Source: Lepus europaeus (lineage: Eukaryota; Chordata; Mammalia; Lagomorpha; Leporidae). From it: a stretch of DNA of 64,000 nt. Location: positions 76,145,502 through 76,209,501 of the forward strand of contig NC_084831.1 in NCBI RefSeq assembly GCF_033115175.1, given 5' to 3'. The notes under the pieces are model-generated. The model searched no databases. It had not been told where the DNA came from and worked only from the letters and a program-made list of their open reading frames with translations. Below, in pieces: positions 48,214 through 60,239 of this stretch (position 1 is the first letter of the stretch; each line of letters opens with the position of its first letter). Both the position numbers and the translations under genes were made by a program.

Positions 48214-50717
48214 CTCTTTTCCATGCCCTTGGTTCATCAAGCCACATATATCAGAATCAGGAGAGCTGAAGGCGTCCTTTAGCATGTGAATCCTTGCTTC
48301 AGCTCTTGGGCTCCATCTACTGCAGCAGGTCAAGTGTTAAAATGCTTTGAACTCCTATTGGTTTCACACACGCAATAGACGAACTTTCATGCTGACTCTG
48401 CTGGCTACTCTGAACAGACCCCCAAAGTAAAACACTAAAACCTTTTTAACTTATGCTAAGTCTCCTTTGATCTTCCAGTATATGTGTACTAAAAAACAGA
48501 TAGTACAAACAAAAAATGCTACATTGTGAAGACAGGCAGACATGATGACTGAGGACTGGGTATTCCGAGAAGTCTTTGCAAAAGTAACTGGAGTACATTT
48601 GCACTTGGAAACAACAGGACGATTTAGACCAGTGGTTAAGTGGCTACATCCTCCTGGGATCAAAGAAGCTAGATGGCAAGTGTTGTTGGTAGGTTTGTTG
48701 ATGTTATTATTGCTGTTGCCATTTTACTGGGTTTTGTTTTGAATTATGAGCATAAATGCTCAAACACTATGACTCCATTTCCCCAGGCTCCCAACACCTT
48801 ATTGGCTTACAAGCTGCAATTTCACACTTTTGGGCTTGCTATACTCTTGGTTTAGATAAATGGCAAGCAAGTAGTGCAGAGAGACACATCAGGACAAGTC
48901 AAGGTGGCAAGAATATTTGTAATATTTTAAAAACCCAAACCATGGAAAAGCAGTAAAACTGCAAAAGAATTTTTAGTTGCTGGAGTTTTGGAAGCATATT
49001 TCAAAAAGCAATTCTTAAGTGTTTAATCAACTGAAAGATTTTGTTATCCCATAGGATTCTCTGCTACAATTTCAACTGGGTAAAATTTGAAAAAAATAGC
49101 ACAGGACTTGAAAGTGAAAGCACAATACCTTCAATGTTGTTGCTCTGGTGCCTTGCTTCAGAAGACACCATGCCTGTGCTAGTCCAAACAAATGACCCTT
49201 GTTACCTGGAATGCAATAGTTGCATTGACTGGAGAGTTATATCACAGGGCACATGGATCTGCTTCCTTTCCCCCGGCTCCTCCTCCTTCTTTTTATTCTT
49301 GTTTTTTTTGAAATGCCCTATGAAATATTTTCTGTCTGTTAATTAGGAATAGGAAATAATTTGAAAATTGCTAAATTAAATAGCTCATGGAGATCTAGGA
49401 CAACAGGACCTTTGTAATTAGATTAAAAAATGATATCATAGAAGCAAAAATATTCCTAGCAATATACAGTTTTCAAATAATTTCATTACACTTTGCTAAA
49501 ACACAGTTGTGTAAAATATTGTGTCACACTGAGCCAGTTTAGATGGAAGTTTTCCACTGTGGCTTTCTATTCTCAGATTGAGTCAAATTCAATTTACAGG
49601 CAAAACTCAACTTGGGTTAAAATTAATCTCTAAAAAAAGTATTCGAGTTCACTTTTCCTTTCTTATAACTTGTATTTAAAAATTTATTGTATTTTACAAT
49701 TATTATTCATGACCAAGCTTAGGCAACTCACTAATAAAACTAATTGTGTGCCATAAGATGCAATTAAAATTTCTTAAGCAAAATAGGATGACCATTAGGG
49801 TCTCCTTTGGAGGAAGAGCAAATGCCCAGTAGTGAGAATCGTTGTTGAGTATATGAAAAATTTAATTTGGCTAATTAGTGACCTAGGTTTGATAGGCAAT
49901 TACTTTGGGTATGAGAGTCCTGTGGTTTCCAAATCATCCTCTTTGAAAGGAAAATAATGTGATATAAGGACTATTAAGAGAAGTTTCACTCAGAAAGCCA
50001 AGAAGGAAAAATGTAAGGAAATCATTTTCCCTTTGATCGTGTGCCCTCACTGAGGCTTCTTATTCCATCTGTATGCTGGAGGCAATAAGCCCTTCCAGTC
50101 AACCTTTCACCTCTCACATTTTCTGTTCAAAGACTGCCAAGGCAGATGGCAGAAAATGCCATCTTTATTGAATCACGAAACTTAGCTCTTTATCTGAAAT
50201 ATGCAAGTATTAATCAAAGTTCCAAGATTTGAAGGAAAAAATATAAAAGGTCAGATTGTAAGAGTTTTAAAAAGGCTTCTCTTCAAGCAAACTCTCGGTT
50301 TTCTTGGAATGGAGGTTGCTGAGAACGTTGCACAGAGTATCAGAGTATTACGTAAAACCTACTTGATAATGAAAGCGGCAGAAGCAACAACTATGGTAAC
50401 AACAGTCAAACTCATGGTATTTCCCTTAAAGGATCAGTGAGTTTGTTAGTGATTCTTGGCCGACTCTTGCAGGGAGCCAGAAGCCCAGCACTCTTTGCCA
50501 GGTTAACTTTCTTTTCAGTGAATTGGTAGCATGGCAGCAAAACAACTGAAGTTTTCCCAATTGCCTCAATAGCCATCAATTAAGATGATGTCTATGATTA
50601 TCTAGGCAAAATATCGGGAAAAAAGGATAAGATGGGAATATACTGACTCAAGATTCATGGTACTTTTAGAACACAACAGAACAGGATTATTTGCCTAAGG
50701 CAACCAAAGGAATCAAC
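48214..50717. other. No recognised gene or repeat
   Basis: Moderate-complexity sequence with frames of up to about 100 codons (48542-48742, 49041-49346 and 50201-50440, all plus). None shows a recognisable domain. Unassigned old repeats or exons of a noncoding RNA are possible. Confidence 0.4.
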
Positions 50718-50730
50718 AGAAGAAAAGGGT

Positions 50731-51060
50731 AGAGCTGGCGCCGTGGCTCAATAGGCTAATCCTCCACCTGCAGCTCCGGCACCCCGGGTTCTAGTCCCGG
50801 TCGGGTGCCAGATTCTGTCCCGGTTGCTCCTCTTCCAGTCCAGCTCTCTGCTGTGGCCCAGGAAGGCAGTGGAGGATGGCCCAAGTGCTTGGGCCCTGCA
50901 CCCCAGGAGGAAGCACTTGGCTCCTGGCTTCAGATCGGTGCAGCGAGCTGGCCGTAGCTGCCATTTGGGGGGTGAACCAACGGAAGGAAGACTTTTCTCT
51001 CTGACTCTCTCTCTCTCTCTAACTCTGCCTGGCAAAAAAAAAAAAAAAAGAAGAAGAAGA
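50731..51060 (+). mobile_element. Young C-SINE with (AAG)n tail
   Basis: GAGCTGGCGCCGTGGCTCAATAGG head, CpG-containing body and CTCTCTAACTCTGCCTGGC followed by an A-run that passes into (GAA)n. The 13-bp duplication AGAAGAAAAGGGT occurs at 50718-50730 and 51061-51073. Confidence 0.96.
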
Positions 51061-51850
51061 AGAAGAAAAGGGTCTCGCAGCATGTTTAAAATACAGAAAA
51101 GTAGTTGGTATTTGGATATTTACATAGCATTATTAATCAGGGAATTCTGAAACAGATAAAACTGTGGAGTAGATATCTGTTTATTCTCACTATCCAGTGG
51201 ATTTTCTGATCAGTGAGAAAACATGGGAAGATCATCCAGAATTCTTCCAGATTCTTAGTGAGAAATACTTGAAAATAGTGATTCCCATAATTTAGCAAAA
51301 TAAGTTATTTTAATAGATAGTGTATAGTTCATCTGAAATGTGTCGTATCATAGAAATGATGCAGCATCATAGCCAGCTCATCCAACAATCAGTGGTTGAC
51401 TTTGTCAAAAGCCATCAGGCAATGAAGAAAACGAGATTCTGTTAAGCATTTATGCTCACAAATCTCCGTTTGCATTCATAAACTGGCTTCTATCAGGCAG
51501 CTTTAGAACTGGTTAGGCCCCCGTGCCTTTGCATTTACTCAGCATATGGAGACAGAAATAAAACTCTTTGAACTTTACTTGGTTTCCCCCACAGAGTTTC
51601 ACGTATTTGGCCACGCATTTGACGTGTGAAACACAAGAATTGTACCAAAGAGGAAAAGCTTTCTTTTCCTTTTGTACAAAATTTGTTCTAACTTATCTCT
51701 ACACATCTGTATGTATTGTAGATGAATGCAGCTTCTTTCATGAAATCCCATAAGGTGTTTCTGCAATGAGCAACACTCATTTAACAAGTGCACTCTGCCA
51801 TGCAGGCGGGACCTGCCAGGAGCAACAGCATGCCTGGAACGGAAATGTTG

Positions 51851-51887
51851 TTTAATGAATATTTATTGATTATGAATATTCATTAAA
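51851..51887. promoter_or_regulatory. 12-bp-arm inverted repeat with POU-like sites
   Basis: TTTAATGAATAT (51851-51862) and its exact complement ATATTCATTAAA (51876-51887) flank a 13-base loop. The inner ATGAATATTCAT (51872-51883) is itself a perfect palindrome and contains TATTCAT, the half-site of POU factors such as Pit-1. It may be a dimer site or a cruciform-prone sequence. AT-rich composition raises the chance expectation. Confidence 0.35.
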
Positions 51888-51907
51888 TTAACATCTTTAT
51901 GGCCGGC

Positions 51908-52329
51908 CCCAGGCTTTGTAACTTATGTGGCAGTAAAGTGGTTAAGTAAAGTTTTAAAACCAGTCTTGAAGCTCCTTGAGGTTCAGAAAACTATAAAAAA
52001 ATTATCCAGACTAAGTTTTATTTAGGAACAGAAAGCAACTCTGAAATATTCTGATGTGGTTATATTTGACATCTAGGTCAATGGTTTTTGGATCACAGTT
52101 AGAAATGATCCTACCCTTTTCTCAGATTTTTTTTGGTATAATCTCCACAGTGGAATTTCTTTGTCATCAGCTCTCTGTGTTTCTCATTTTCTCCATCTTC
52201 ATGTTATTCTATTAATCCTGGGTATCATCATGTTTGCCATATGCTACTGAACCAGCTCACTTTTCTAGGTTTCTTTGAAGGTAGGCTCATCATCTTTCAA
52301 CTCATTTAGAAGAGCATAATCTTCATAAA
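51908..52329. other. No recognised feature
   Basis: Unassigned sequence just after a GGCCGGCC octamer at 51901-51908, which could be a scrap of SINE head but has no SINE body attached. Confidence 0.35.
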
Positions 52330-52850
52330 ACCCATTTTTGATCAGGTAGTTCCCTGCTTAAAATTCACGGAAGATTTTCCCTTGCCTTTAAGATTAGATC
52401 CAAGGTCCTCACACTGGATCTGGATCATACTATAGCTTTATTTCTTATCTTTTCCTACTCTGATTTGAGGAGCCAGCCATAGTGAAAAATTACTCATGCT
52501 AACTCTTGCCTATAGACCATGGAACATACTTTATTTCGGTACGGGAGTCTGCTCCCTTTACTCTAACTCTTTAATCTGGCTTACCTCCTGCTCATCTTTT
52601 CCATATTATTTTATGCCTCATTTCCCTTGGAAACTCTTTTTGGATCTCTGAAGACTGGCATGGATGCTCCATCTTTGTGCTTTCATGTCATCCAGATTTA
52701 CTTCTATTTTAGGACACCACACACTGCACTGAAATTTCTTCTTTCAACTTCACAGACTCCACAGTCTCCTTGAAATTTGGGGCTGCATCTTGTCCACTAA
52801 TAAAATATGAGCACTTAGATTAGTGACCAAATGCATAAAAGGTACTTAAT
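52330..52850 (+). mobile_element. L2 LINE 3'-end relic
   Basis: TTAAGATTAGATCCAAGGTCC, GACCATGGAACATAC, GAAACTCTTTTTGGATC and GGGGCTGCATCTTGTCCACTAATAAAATATGAGC follow the L2 3' sequence order (aagtccaaactcc ... ggaacg ... ggcagggaccttgtc). It is diverged but fairly long. Confidence 0.65.
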
Positions 52851-53764
52851 ATACAGGTGCATGGGGTATTGTGATTTAATCTCTGCTCTGGGGGGTTTGT
52901 CCAAGCCAAGGTTATGCCCAGCAGTCCATTAGGAAACATTGATAAAATATAATGACCACATTTTTTATATCTGGATGGTTGGGATAATAATTAGGCGGTT
53001 TAGAGAATTTCATTTTACCCATTGTAAGGTGAACTAAAGCAAAAATTGTCATCTGACTGTCACACTTGCTGTTTTAAATATGAAACTGTGTTCTTACTCA
53101 AACAGGAACTCAATTCCATGTTATGGTATACAGGACTATGGTTAGCAATAGCAAAAAAAGTTAAAGCAAAAGAGAGGTGTTTGCTAAAAGAATATAAAAG
53201 TAGCTCACAGAATGTACTGGAAGGAATATGGTGGGCTTCAGTCAGGAAGAGATTTTGAAATATAAGCTAAAATCAGAGCCAGAAGCTGAGACAGATTCTG
53301 TGTGTTTCACATTTGTCTGTCTGTGCGTTTCTCTTGCAGACGTTGCCCTTTGCAGGCTCGTCTGCTTCTCAGACCACATGGCAGATGCCTCAGTTTATAG
53401 CATCCCATCCAAAACACTAGCTCACATGGAACTAGGATTCCTTCTGTTCACTTTCTAGGACAAATATGACTGTGCTAACTGGAAGGCATACACAAAGTTA
53501 TTAGAGATTTACTTCAGAAGGTGAAGTAAGTCTGTTTTTCCTTAGGAGTTCATTATAAGCTGAGAAATCCCCTCAAGACGTAATTCCTATGGATAATGTT
53601 GCCTACTTTGGTAACATAAACTACCTGTATCTTTTGCTTCAAGACTGTTAATGTGAATGAAAGGAGTTCTTTTCTCCGGTTTGTCTTCTTTTGTAAAATT
53701 CTCTGTTTTAATGACAATTCACTTGTCCTCATATGGCTATTGAAAACATTACCAGCTTTACCTA

Positions 53765-54255
53765 CTAATAATATTAATTAGGGGTCTTCAGAGAAACAGA
53801 TCCAATAGGTTCTCTCTCTATCTCTTTCTTTCTCTCTCTCCCTCTCTGCCTCTCTCTCAGGTATTGATTATAATGCATTGGTTTATACAGTTACAGAGGC
53901 TGAAGAGTCCCTCTGCAAGCTGGAAACCCAGGAAAATTGGTGTTCAGTTGGAAGGCTTAAGAGGGCATTAATCACATAGATTCGAAGGTCTGAGAACCAA
54001 GAGCATGGAGGACAAGAGAAGATCTCGCTCTCAGATTGGTAAGGCAGGCAGAGCTAATTCAATCTTCCTTCACCTGTTTCCTCTAGTCAGACCCCCAATG
54101 GATTGGGTGGTGTCATCTGCTATACTCAGTTCACCAATTCAAATGCTTATCTCTTCCAGAAATACCTTCACAGACACACCCAGAGATAATGCTTAAATGG
54201 ATAGCTGGGAATCCTATGGCCTAGTCAACTTGGCAAATAAAATTAGCCATCACAT
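53765..54255. mobile_element. Ancient LTR-type repeat
   Basis: AGGGGTCTTCAGAGAAACAGATCCAATAGG, a CT-rich tract, GCTGGAAACCCAGGAAAATTGG, CAGTTCACCAATTCAAATGCTTATCTC and CAAATAAAATTAGCCATCACA match a widespread old mammalian LTR-derived repeat. The frame at 54005-54196 belongs to it and is not a gene. Confidence 0.6.
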
Positions 54256-54259
54256 GTAG

Positions 54260-56945
54260 TTATCAGATTTTCGATGTTTAAGTCAAATAATGACTGTCCC
54301 TTGCTCTTAATAAGGGTGTGGATGTGTCTGTTAGGATCTGCCTTCAGAATCAGAAAACCTGAAAAGCTTTTGCCAGTAGACATAACTTACCTCTTGACAC
54401 CATAACTCATGTGGGTCTGGCTGTTTATCTCATTGCATTTGCCTTTTTTTCCTGTCACTTATTCCTCAGGCATTTTGATCCTCCAACTTTATTCAGAAAA
54501 TGTGAACATGGAGAATATTTCTAACCATAGAAGCAAAGAAACGACTCTAAACCTATTAGCTGTCAGACTTCAAACCTTCACTCTCTGTGTTGTCTTTCCT
54601 GTATTACAAGTTAGACTGTCGTTGCAACAAATCTGTGATTGACATTTCTGAGGGAGAAAAAGACCCCTTTGCAATAAGGATATGCTATCACTAGTCTAGG
54701 TTTCCTTTCTGTGATTGAATTCTCAGTAGTGCCAGGATTGCTGAGATCGCTGTGCTATATCAGATTCATCTAATGTATTCAAGGCCTCTTTATGAGCTGC
54801 AGTAGAACTTCCTGCTAGTCTGCCCAAAGCTGGATGCTGTGTTGTATTAACCATCCTCCATCCTCCTTCATTAATTCTTTAGTCCCCATCTCCTTGCAGA
54901 AGGCAAAATAATACCTTTGTGTATAGACTTTCTGTGTTAACATCACCAAAATCAAACTATTGCACTGTTACTGAACCCAAGACTGCAAATGAGAGAACTG
55001 TCTTACTAGCTGCATCAGAGACATCCATCCTTTATGTTCATGTCAGAATTCTTCTGCTTCCGGCTCCCTTGGGCAAGTCTGACCCCATTTGCTGTTGTTT
55101 CTTTTGTCCCTGTGGAAATGGGCCTCACTGTTTCATGTTTAATAAATGCTTTGCAACACAGGGGTCCAGCTGCAACATTTTCCCTAATCAGAATGATGTC
55201 ATAGCCCTGCTCTCAAAGCTGCATTTCCTTTGGGGATGGTCTGTTCTCTGCTCCACATCTGCCAGGAACAGCCATCCTCAGGATTGGGTCCTGAGTTCTT
55301 GTAGCTATGGAACTTCGTGTTCTTGAAGGACTTTCATGAGAAAAAGGAAGTTTGATTGGAATAGAGGGTGGGAGGAGTAAAAGTTAAAAGAAGGCAGATT
55401 TAAATTCAGCCTAAGGAAACATCAAATAAAGAATTAGTGTGTTAACAGTAGAATAGACCTTGTGAGTGCCCTTTAACTGTGATTGATTAAGACCACTGAT
55501 GCACAATAGAGAGGGAAAAAGGAGGTTCCTGCGTTGGTGACCATGTTGGGTGAGACCACTTTCACACTTCCTGTGGTTTTAGGGTTTTAATGATTTCATC
55601 TTAAGACTCTATTCTTTTTTCCTCTCTCTTTCTATCTTTTTTATTGTCTTCATTTTCTTTAACATGCATTTGCTTGAAATTAAATTATACTCAAAAGTGG
55701 TGCACTTGCCTTAAAAATCAGTAGAAAAAGTAACGGTCGAATCTCTTTCTTTCTATTGTTCATTCCCCCTCCCTAATTTTTCTTTTGAAAGAAGTCAAAA
55801 TAAGCTTATAAAGTGAATGATCCCATTTTCAGAATATTTCACCTCCCAGATCTTTAGTTCGTCTCACTCTGTATAGCCAGTGGAAGAAAGCACATCAGTC
55901 TTTGAACTCCAGGGCTGTCAAACATCGCCCATAACACCAAGGCTGGAGTTTTGACGTCAGTTTTCACCACCTCATCACAGTTGAAAGTGTGAGCAGTTAC
56001 CTTTAAGATCTTTCAGGGCTAGGAAACACTTGCCTGTAAGTGTAGCCGTGCTTTCCCTCATAGAAATTCAGATTAGCAGAAGATCTTTTAAGCTTCCCAT
56101 TACAGAGCCAGTACAGAAATCCTGCTAACTGAAGAGCTCCTATTTTAGAAGTTGGCCTTCCACCAAATTGGTCGAAATTTTAAAAATACTCCGATTCCTA
56201 TTTTTTCTGTCGATGCGTTTTGCTTTTTACTGCTCAGACGGCACATCTTAATTCAGGTTGCTTCACTCAGAGACGAATGCTTATTGTTGACTTCTCTGGG
56301 TTGATAGGCTAGTCCCACAGCATTCAAAAGTTGATCTTTTTATGCCAAGATATCTGGGTAATTCCTCTGAGAGAAATCTATGACCATAGGAGTAAGTCTT
56401 TATTTGTAGGATAGTAGAGCAGGAGTGACCAAATAGTGTCAAATAAATATCCTTTGGTATTTATCTTTGTGTTTTTTCATTTATAAAAAGATAAATACAT
56501 TTTGTTTGCCAAACACAGTGTGTTGATCTGTAGAACCAACAACTCTGAAGAAACCATACCATGAACTGCACTTTCCTGAGCTGGAATGTATAGAGTCATA
56601 GCCACCTATACATATGCCACTACTTCAAGTCCAAATTAACACATATCCAACAACCATTTTGTTAATATTTTAAAGGTCCTTTTATTGGATTAAATTGCTT
56701 TCCAGTTACTGTGATATAGCAATCTTCTCTTTGGGAAAAAAAAAAAAAAAACGCACACACAGCTTGTGATCTATATCTTCAAATGTCTATATAACATCTC
56801 TGTTGGAAACTTCACAGACATTTTATCCTTAACATGTCTGAAATGGAAAATATGACCTTACTTATTATGCCACTTTTCCAGATTTCCCCATCCTTGTAAA
56901 TGAGACTTATTATCCCTTTATGCTCTTTTAAAGTACCCTTAACTT
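54260..56945. other. No recognised gene or repeat
   Basis: Mixed sequence with a 135-codon plus frame (54919-55326) that uses a GTG start and matches nothing I know. A second TGACGTCA lies at 55952-55959 and a run of about 17 A at 56740. A CpG-retaining patch at 56160-56280 is listed separately. Confidence 0.4.
56160..56280. promoter_or_regulatory. CpG-retaining unique patch
   Basis: Six CpG dinucleotides fall in about 105 bp (near 56172, 56191, 56210, 56215, 56238 and 56273). The surrounding non-repeat DNA is almost CpG-free. It is not SINE-derived. Retention could mean germline hypomethylation or constraint, or chance. Confidence 0.3.
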
Positions 56946-56949
56946 TTAT

Positions 56950-57045
56950 TCATAACATTTAATATAATTCATACATATATATGCATATATATGTGTGTGT
57001 GAGTATATTTTTATATATATACATATACATATATATATATATATG
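56950..57045. repeat. Compound (TA)n/(TG)n microsatellite
   Basis: Alternating purine-pyrimidine sequence: TATATATGCATATATATGTGTGTG, then several ATACATATA units and a final (AT)n. It is potentially Z-DNA- or cruciform-prone and length-variable. Confidence 0.9.
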
Positions 57046-57095
57046 ATTTTTAAAAAATGTTAGTCTCCCTACTAGGTTATAAAATGCATGAAGAG

Positions 57096-57424
57096 GGGGC
57101 TGGCACTGTGGTGTAGCAGGTAAAGCTGCCACCTGTAGTGCCAACATCTCATATGGGCACCGTTCAAGTCCTGGATGCTCCACTTCTGATCCAGCTCTCT
57201 GCTATGGCCTGAGAAGGCAGTAGAAGGTGGCCTAAGTCCTTGGGCCCATGTACCCACGTGGGAGACCCAGAAGAAGCTCCTGGCTTCAAATCGGCACAGC
57301 TCCAGCCATTGCGGCCATCTGGGGAGTAAACCAGAGGATGGAAGACTTCTTTCTCTTTCTCTTTCTTTCTCTCTGCCTCTGCCTCTCTGTAACTGTCTTT
57401 CAAAAAAATAATTAAATCTTTTAA
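57096..57424 (+). mobile_element. C-SINE
   Basis: GGGGCTGGCACTGTGGTGTAGCAGG head and CTTTCAAAAAAATAATTAAATC tail. The 15-bp duplication AAAATGCATGAAGAG is perfect at 57081-57095 and 57425-57439. Confidence 0.96.
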
Positions 57425-57889
57425 AAAATGCATGAAGAGAAGTGCCAGGAATACATACACAATCAATATAAAAGTCTTTTGATCAATGGGTATAAATAAG
57501 AAGCTTCATGACTTATTAACTTTTTATTAATTGTCATTATCTGCATCTCATCCCACCTTTGAACTTGTCAAACTATAATTTAACAAAACCATACTGATCT
57601 CTACCAAATGTTCAGTGAACATGATGACTCATCCAATATATCACAGCATCTCCACTTATTGAAAAAGTTAAATTGGTAGAGTTCTCATAAATGCCGCCTG
57701 TTCGGTCCTACAAGAATGACCCATAATCCTTGTGGTGATATGGTACTTCCTGGACACTTACGACTGTGTCTATTGTGATTATATACTCAATAGTTGGGAA
57801 AATAGGAACATTTAGGGCTTTCTCTGTACCCATTCTAAGGCAAACTCAAACCAAAGTTCAATGATTTGATATAACTATGTTTGAGGACT

Positions 57890-58198
57890 GTGGTTGGGGT
57901 GCAGTGGGTTAATCGGCCTCCTGTAATGCCAGCATCCCTTTTGAGCTCTGGTTCAAGTCCTGGTTATTCCACTTCAGATCCAGCTCATTGCTAACGTCCC
58001 TGGAAAAACAACGAAGATGGCCCAAGTGCCTGAGCCCCTACCAGTCATGTGGGGACTTGGATGGAGTTTCAAATACCTAGCATCAGTTTGGCGTAGCCCC
58101 AACTGTTCTGGCGATTTGGGTTGTGAACCAGCAGATGGAAGATCTCTTCCACTTTCTCTGTAACTCTGCCTTTCAAATAAATAAATAAATCTTAAAAG
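57890..58198 (+). mobile_element. C-SINE, older
   Basis: GGTTGGGGTGCAGTGGGTTAATCGG head, AAGATGGCCCAAGTGCCTGAGCC body and CTTTCAAATAAATAAATAAATC tail. Confidence 0.88.
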
Positions 58199-58272
58199 AA
58201 AGGAATCATTGGTGCATAAGTTGCAGTATATGATAAGCTGACATGTGGAAAATTTTATTTCCATAGATGAAG

Positions 58273-58563
58273 TCACACAGGTGAAGCCAATTCTGGAAGG
58301 TGAAACAAACAGAAGTGTAGAGCACCTGCCTGCTGATCAAAAGCATTTAGTTTCATCACAACAGAGTTCACCTCATTGTACACATATGATGCCATGTAGA
58401 TGACACAGGCCGATGCAACAGCATTGAGGTCTCTCTGACCACAGGGATTAAGCCCAAATTTGTGTTGCTGCTTTTCAGACAAGCTATTATCACATGTCAA
58501 AATGACTCTGTGAGCCAACATTATATTTTTCAACAAGAATAAAAGATGAATGTAGATAAACAT
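58273..58563 (-). other. Unrecognised 96-codon open frame
   Basis: The minus frame starts with ATG in an AT-rich, hydrophobic segment. From residue 30 on it has a more protein-like composition (SEKQQHKFGLNPCGQRDLN, then ASACVIYMASYVYNEVNSVV). It ends just before an AATAAAA at about 58250. No homologue comes to mind. It could be a piece of a retrocopy, an exon or chance. A plus-strand frame of 145 codons (58546-58983) abuts it and looks random. Confidence 0.25.
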
Positions 58564-59324
58564 ACTTTTTTCATAGTGCTTTTATCAAAGTGCTTTAGAA
58601 TAGAGTTTGGCAAGTACTGTGTATTCAATAGTCACCTAAACAGCAATTTTATAAGTGAGCCTACTCCTGGTTCCTCTCAGTTCCCTCAGTGTTACTTTGC
58701 TTCAGTCACAATCTTAAACTTAAATATGATTTGCATCCTAGTTATGTATACACTTCATGTTAGATATGGTCATCAAGTTGAGGTTCAAAGCAGAGGAATG
58801 GGAAATAAATCAAGAGGTTCACTGTGTGAAGCAGCTCTAAGCCTTTTAGGTGCCTGTGAGTCTTCCCATGGGTCCCTGACCCAAGAGGTAGAATCTGAGA
58901 TTTTGACAATCAAGTATAACTATAAAATCATTTGCCATAGCAACTGTCCCGCACTCTTCTCAGGATGTGCACAATTACTTTGAGACAGTCATACAGCAGC
59001 CATGGTTGTGTTTTATGTTGTTCCTATCTGTAGTCTAGCAACTGAGAAAGTAATTTTCTTATTTACTTTTGTAGGTTTCCTAGTGCCATAGAAAGCATCC
59101 TGGAAAGTCAAAGTCCACACTTCCTAATTTCCCTTGAATCATTATGTCCCACCAAAGAGGTGGCTTCTTTGGGCCTCAATCACACTTCCTCTCCTCAGGT
59201 ATTGCAAGCAAGAGGTGAACCCTCCCCACACTCACCCCCCCCCCATGCCACTAAGGACCACAGGAAAATGATTTTCAATAAGGGAAGGCAAGGAATCCAT
59301 TTGTCTTTTCTAAAGAATTATTTT

Positions 59325-59625
59325 CCTAGGGTTGGTATGGTGGCATAGAGTGTAAAGCTGCTGCCTGTGACACTGTCGTCTCATATGAGTATTGGTTAGT
59401 ACCCTGGCTGCTCCACTTCCCATCCAGCTCCCTGCTAATGTGCCTGGGAAAAGCAGCAGAAGATAGCCCAAGTGCTTGGGCCTCTGCGCCCACATTGGAG
59501 ACCAGAAGAAGCTCTTGGCTTCTGGTTTTGGTCTTGTCCAGCCCTGGCCATTGCAGCCATATGGGGGAGTGAAGACCTCTCTGTCTCTTCCTCTCTCACT
59601 GTAACTCTGCCTTTCACATAAAACA
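59325..59625 (+). mobile_element. C-SINE
   Basis: CTAGGGTTGGTATGGTGGCATAGAG head, GAAGATAGCCCAAGTGCTTGGGCC body and AACTCTGCCTTTCACATAAAAC tail. Confidence 0.88.
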
Positions 59626-59629
59626 AATT

Positions 59630-59973
59630 TTTGCTTTTTTAAAATTTATTTTATTTATTTATTTATTTGACAGGTAGAGTTATAGACAGTGTGAGAGAGA
59701 GACAGACAGAAAGGTCTTCCTTCCGTTGGTTCACTCCCCAAATGGCTGGTATGGCCAGCACTGTGCCGATCCGAAGCCAGGAGCCAGTTGCCTCTTCCTG
59801 GTCTCCCGTGTGAGTGCAGGGGCCAAAGCACTTGGACCCTCCTCCACTGCCTTCCCGGGCCACAGCAGAGAGCTGGACTGGAAGAGGAACAACTGGGACT
59901 AGAACCCGGTGCCAATATGGGATGCCGGCGCCGCAGGCGGAGGATTAACCAAGTGAGCCACGTTGCCGGCCAG
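59630..59973 (-). mobile_element. Young C-SINE, inverted next to the preceding SINE
   Basis: TTTATTTATTTATTTGACAGGTAGAGTT start and, at the right end, GATGCCGGCGCCGCAGGCGG and GTGAGCCACGTTGCCGGCC. Flanks AAAACAAA on both sides are a likely duplication, so it inserted in the tail of the SINE at 59325. Confidence 0.93.
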
Positions 59974-60239
59974 AAAACAAAGCTTAAAAAAATTACCTTG
60001 CTATTTTACCTCCCACAAAAAAAAAAAAAATACTTTCTTTTTAAATATCTCAGCTCCATTTCCAATACTGATCAGGATTTGCTTGATCCACAGGGAATGA
60101 CTATGAGAATCAATAAGAGGTAAGAGGGTAATGCAAAAGGCATGCCAGAAATATTTGTTTCTCTTCTCACCCATACTCACCACACCTTGTTTTGCAAACT
60201 GTGGCTTATGGGATCTGAGTGGTTTGATTTTTTTCAGTC

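Noticed and set aside
54919..55326. 135-codon plus-strand frame
   Set aside because: It starts with GTG, has no recognisable domain, is Cys/Ser-rich like random sequence, and shows no supporting splice or repeat-free conservation evidence.
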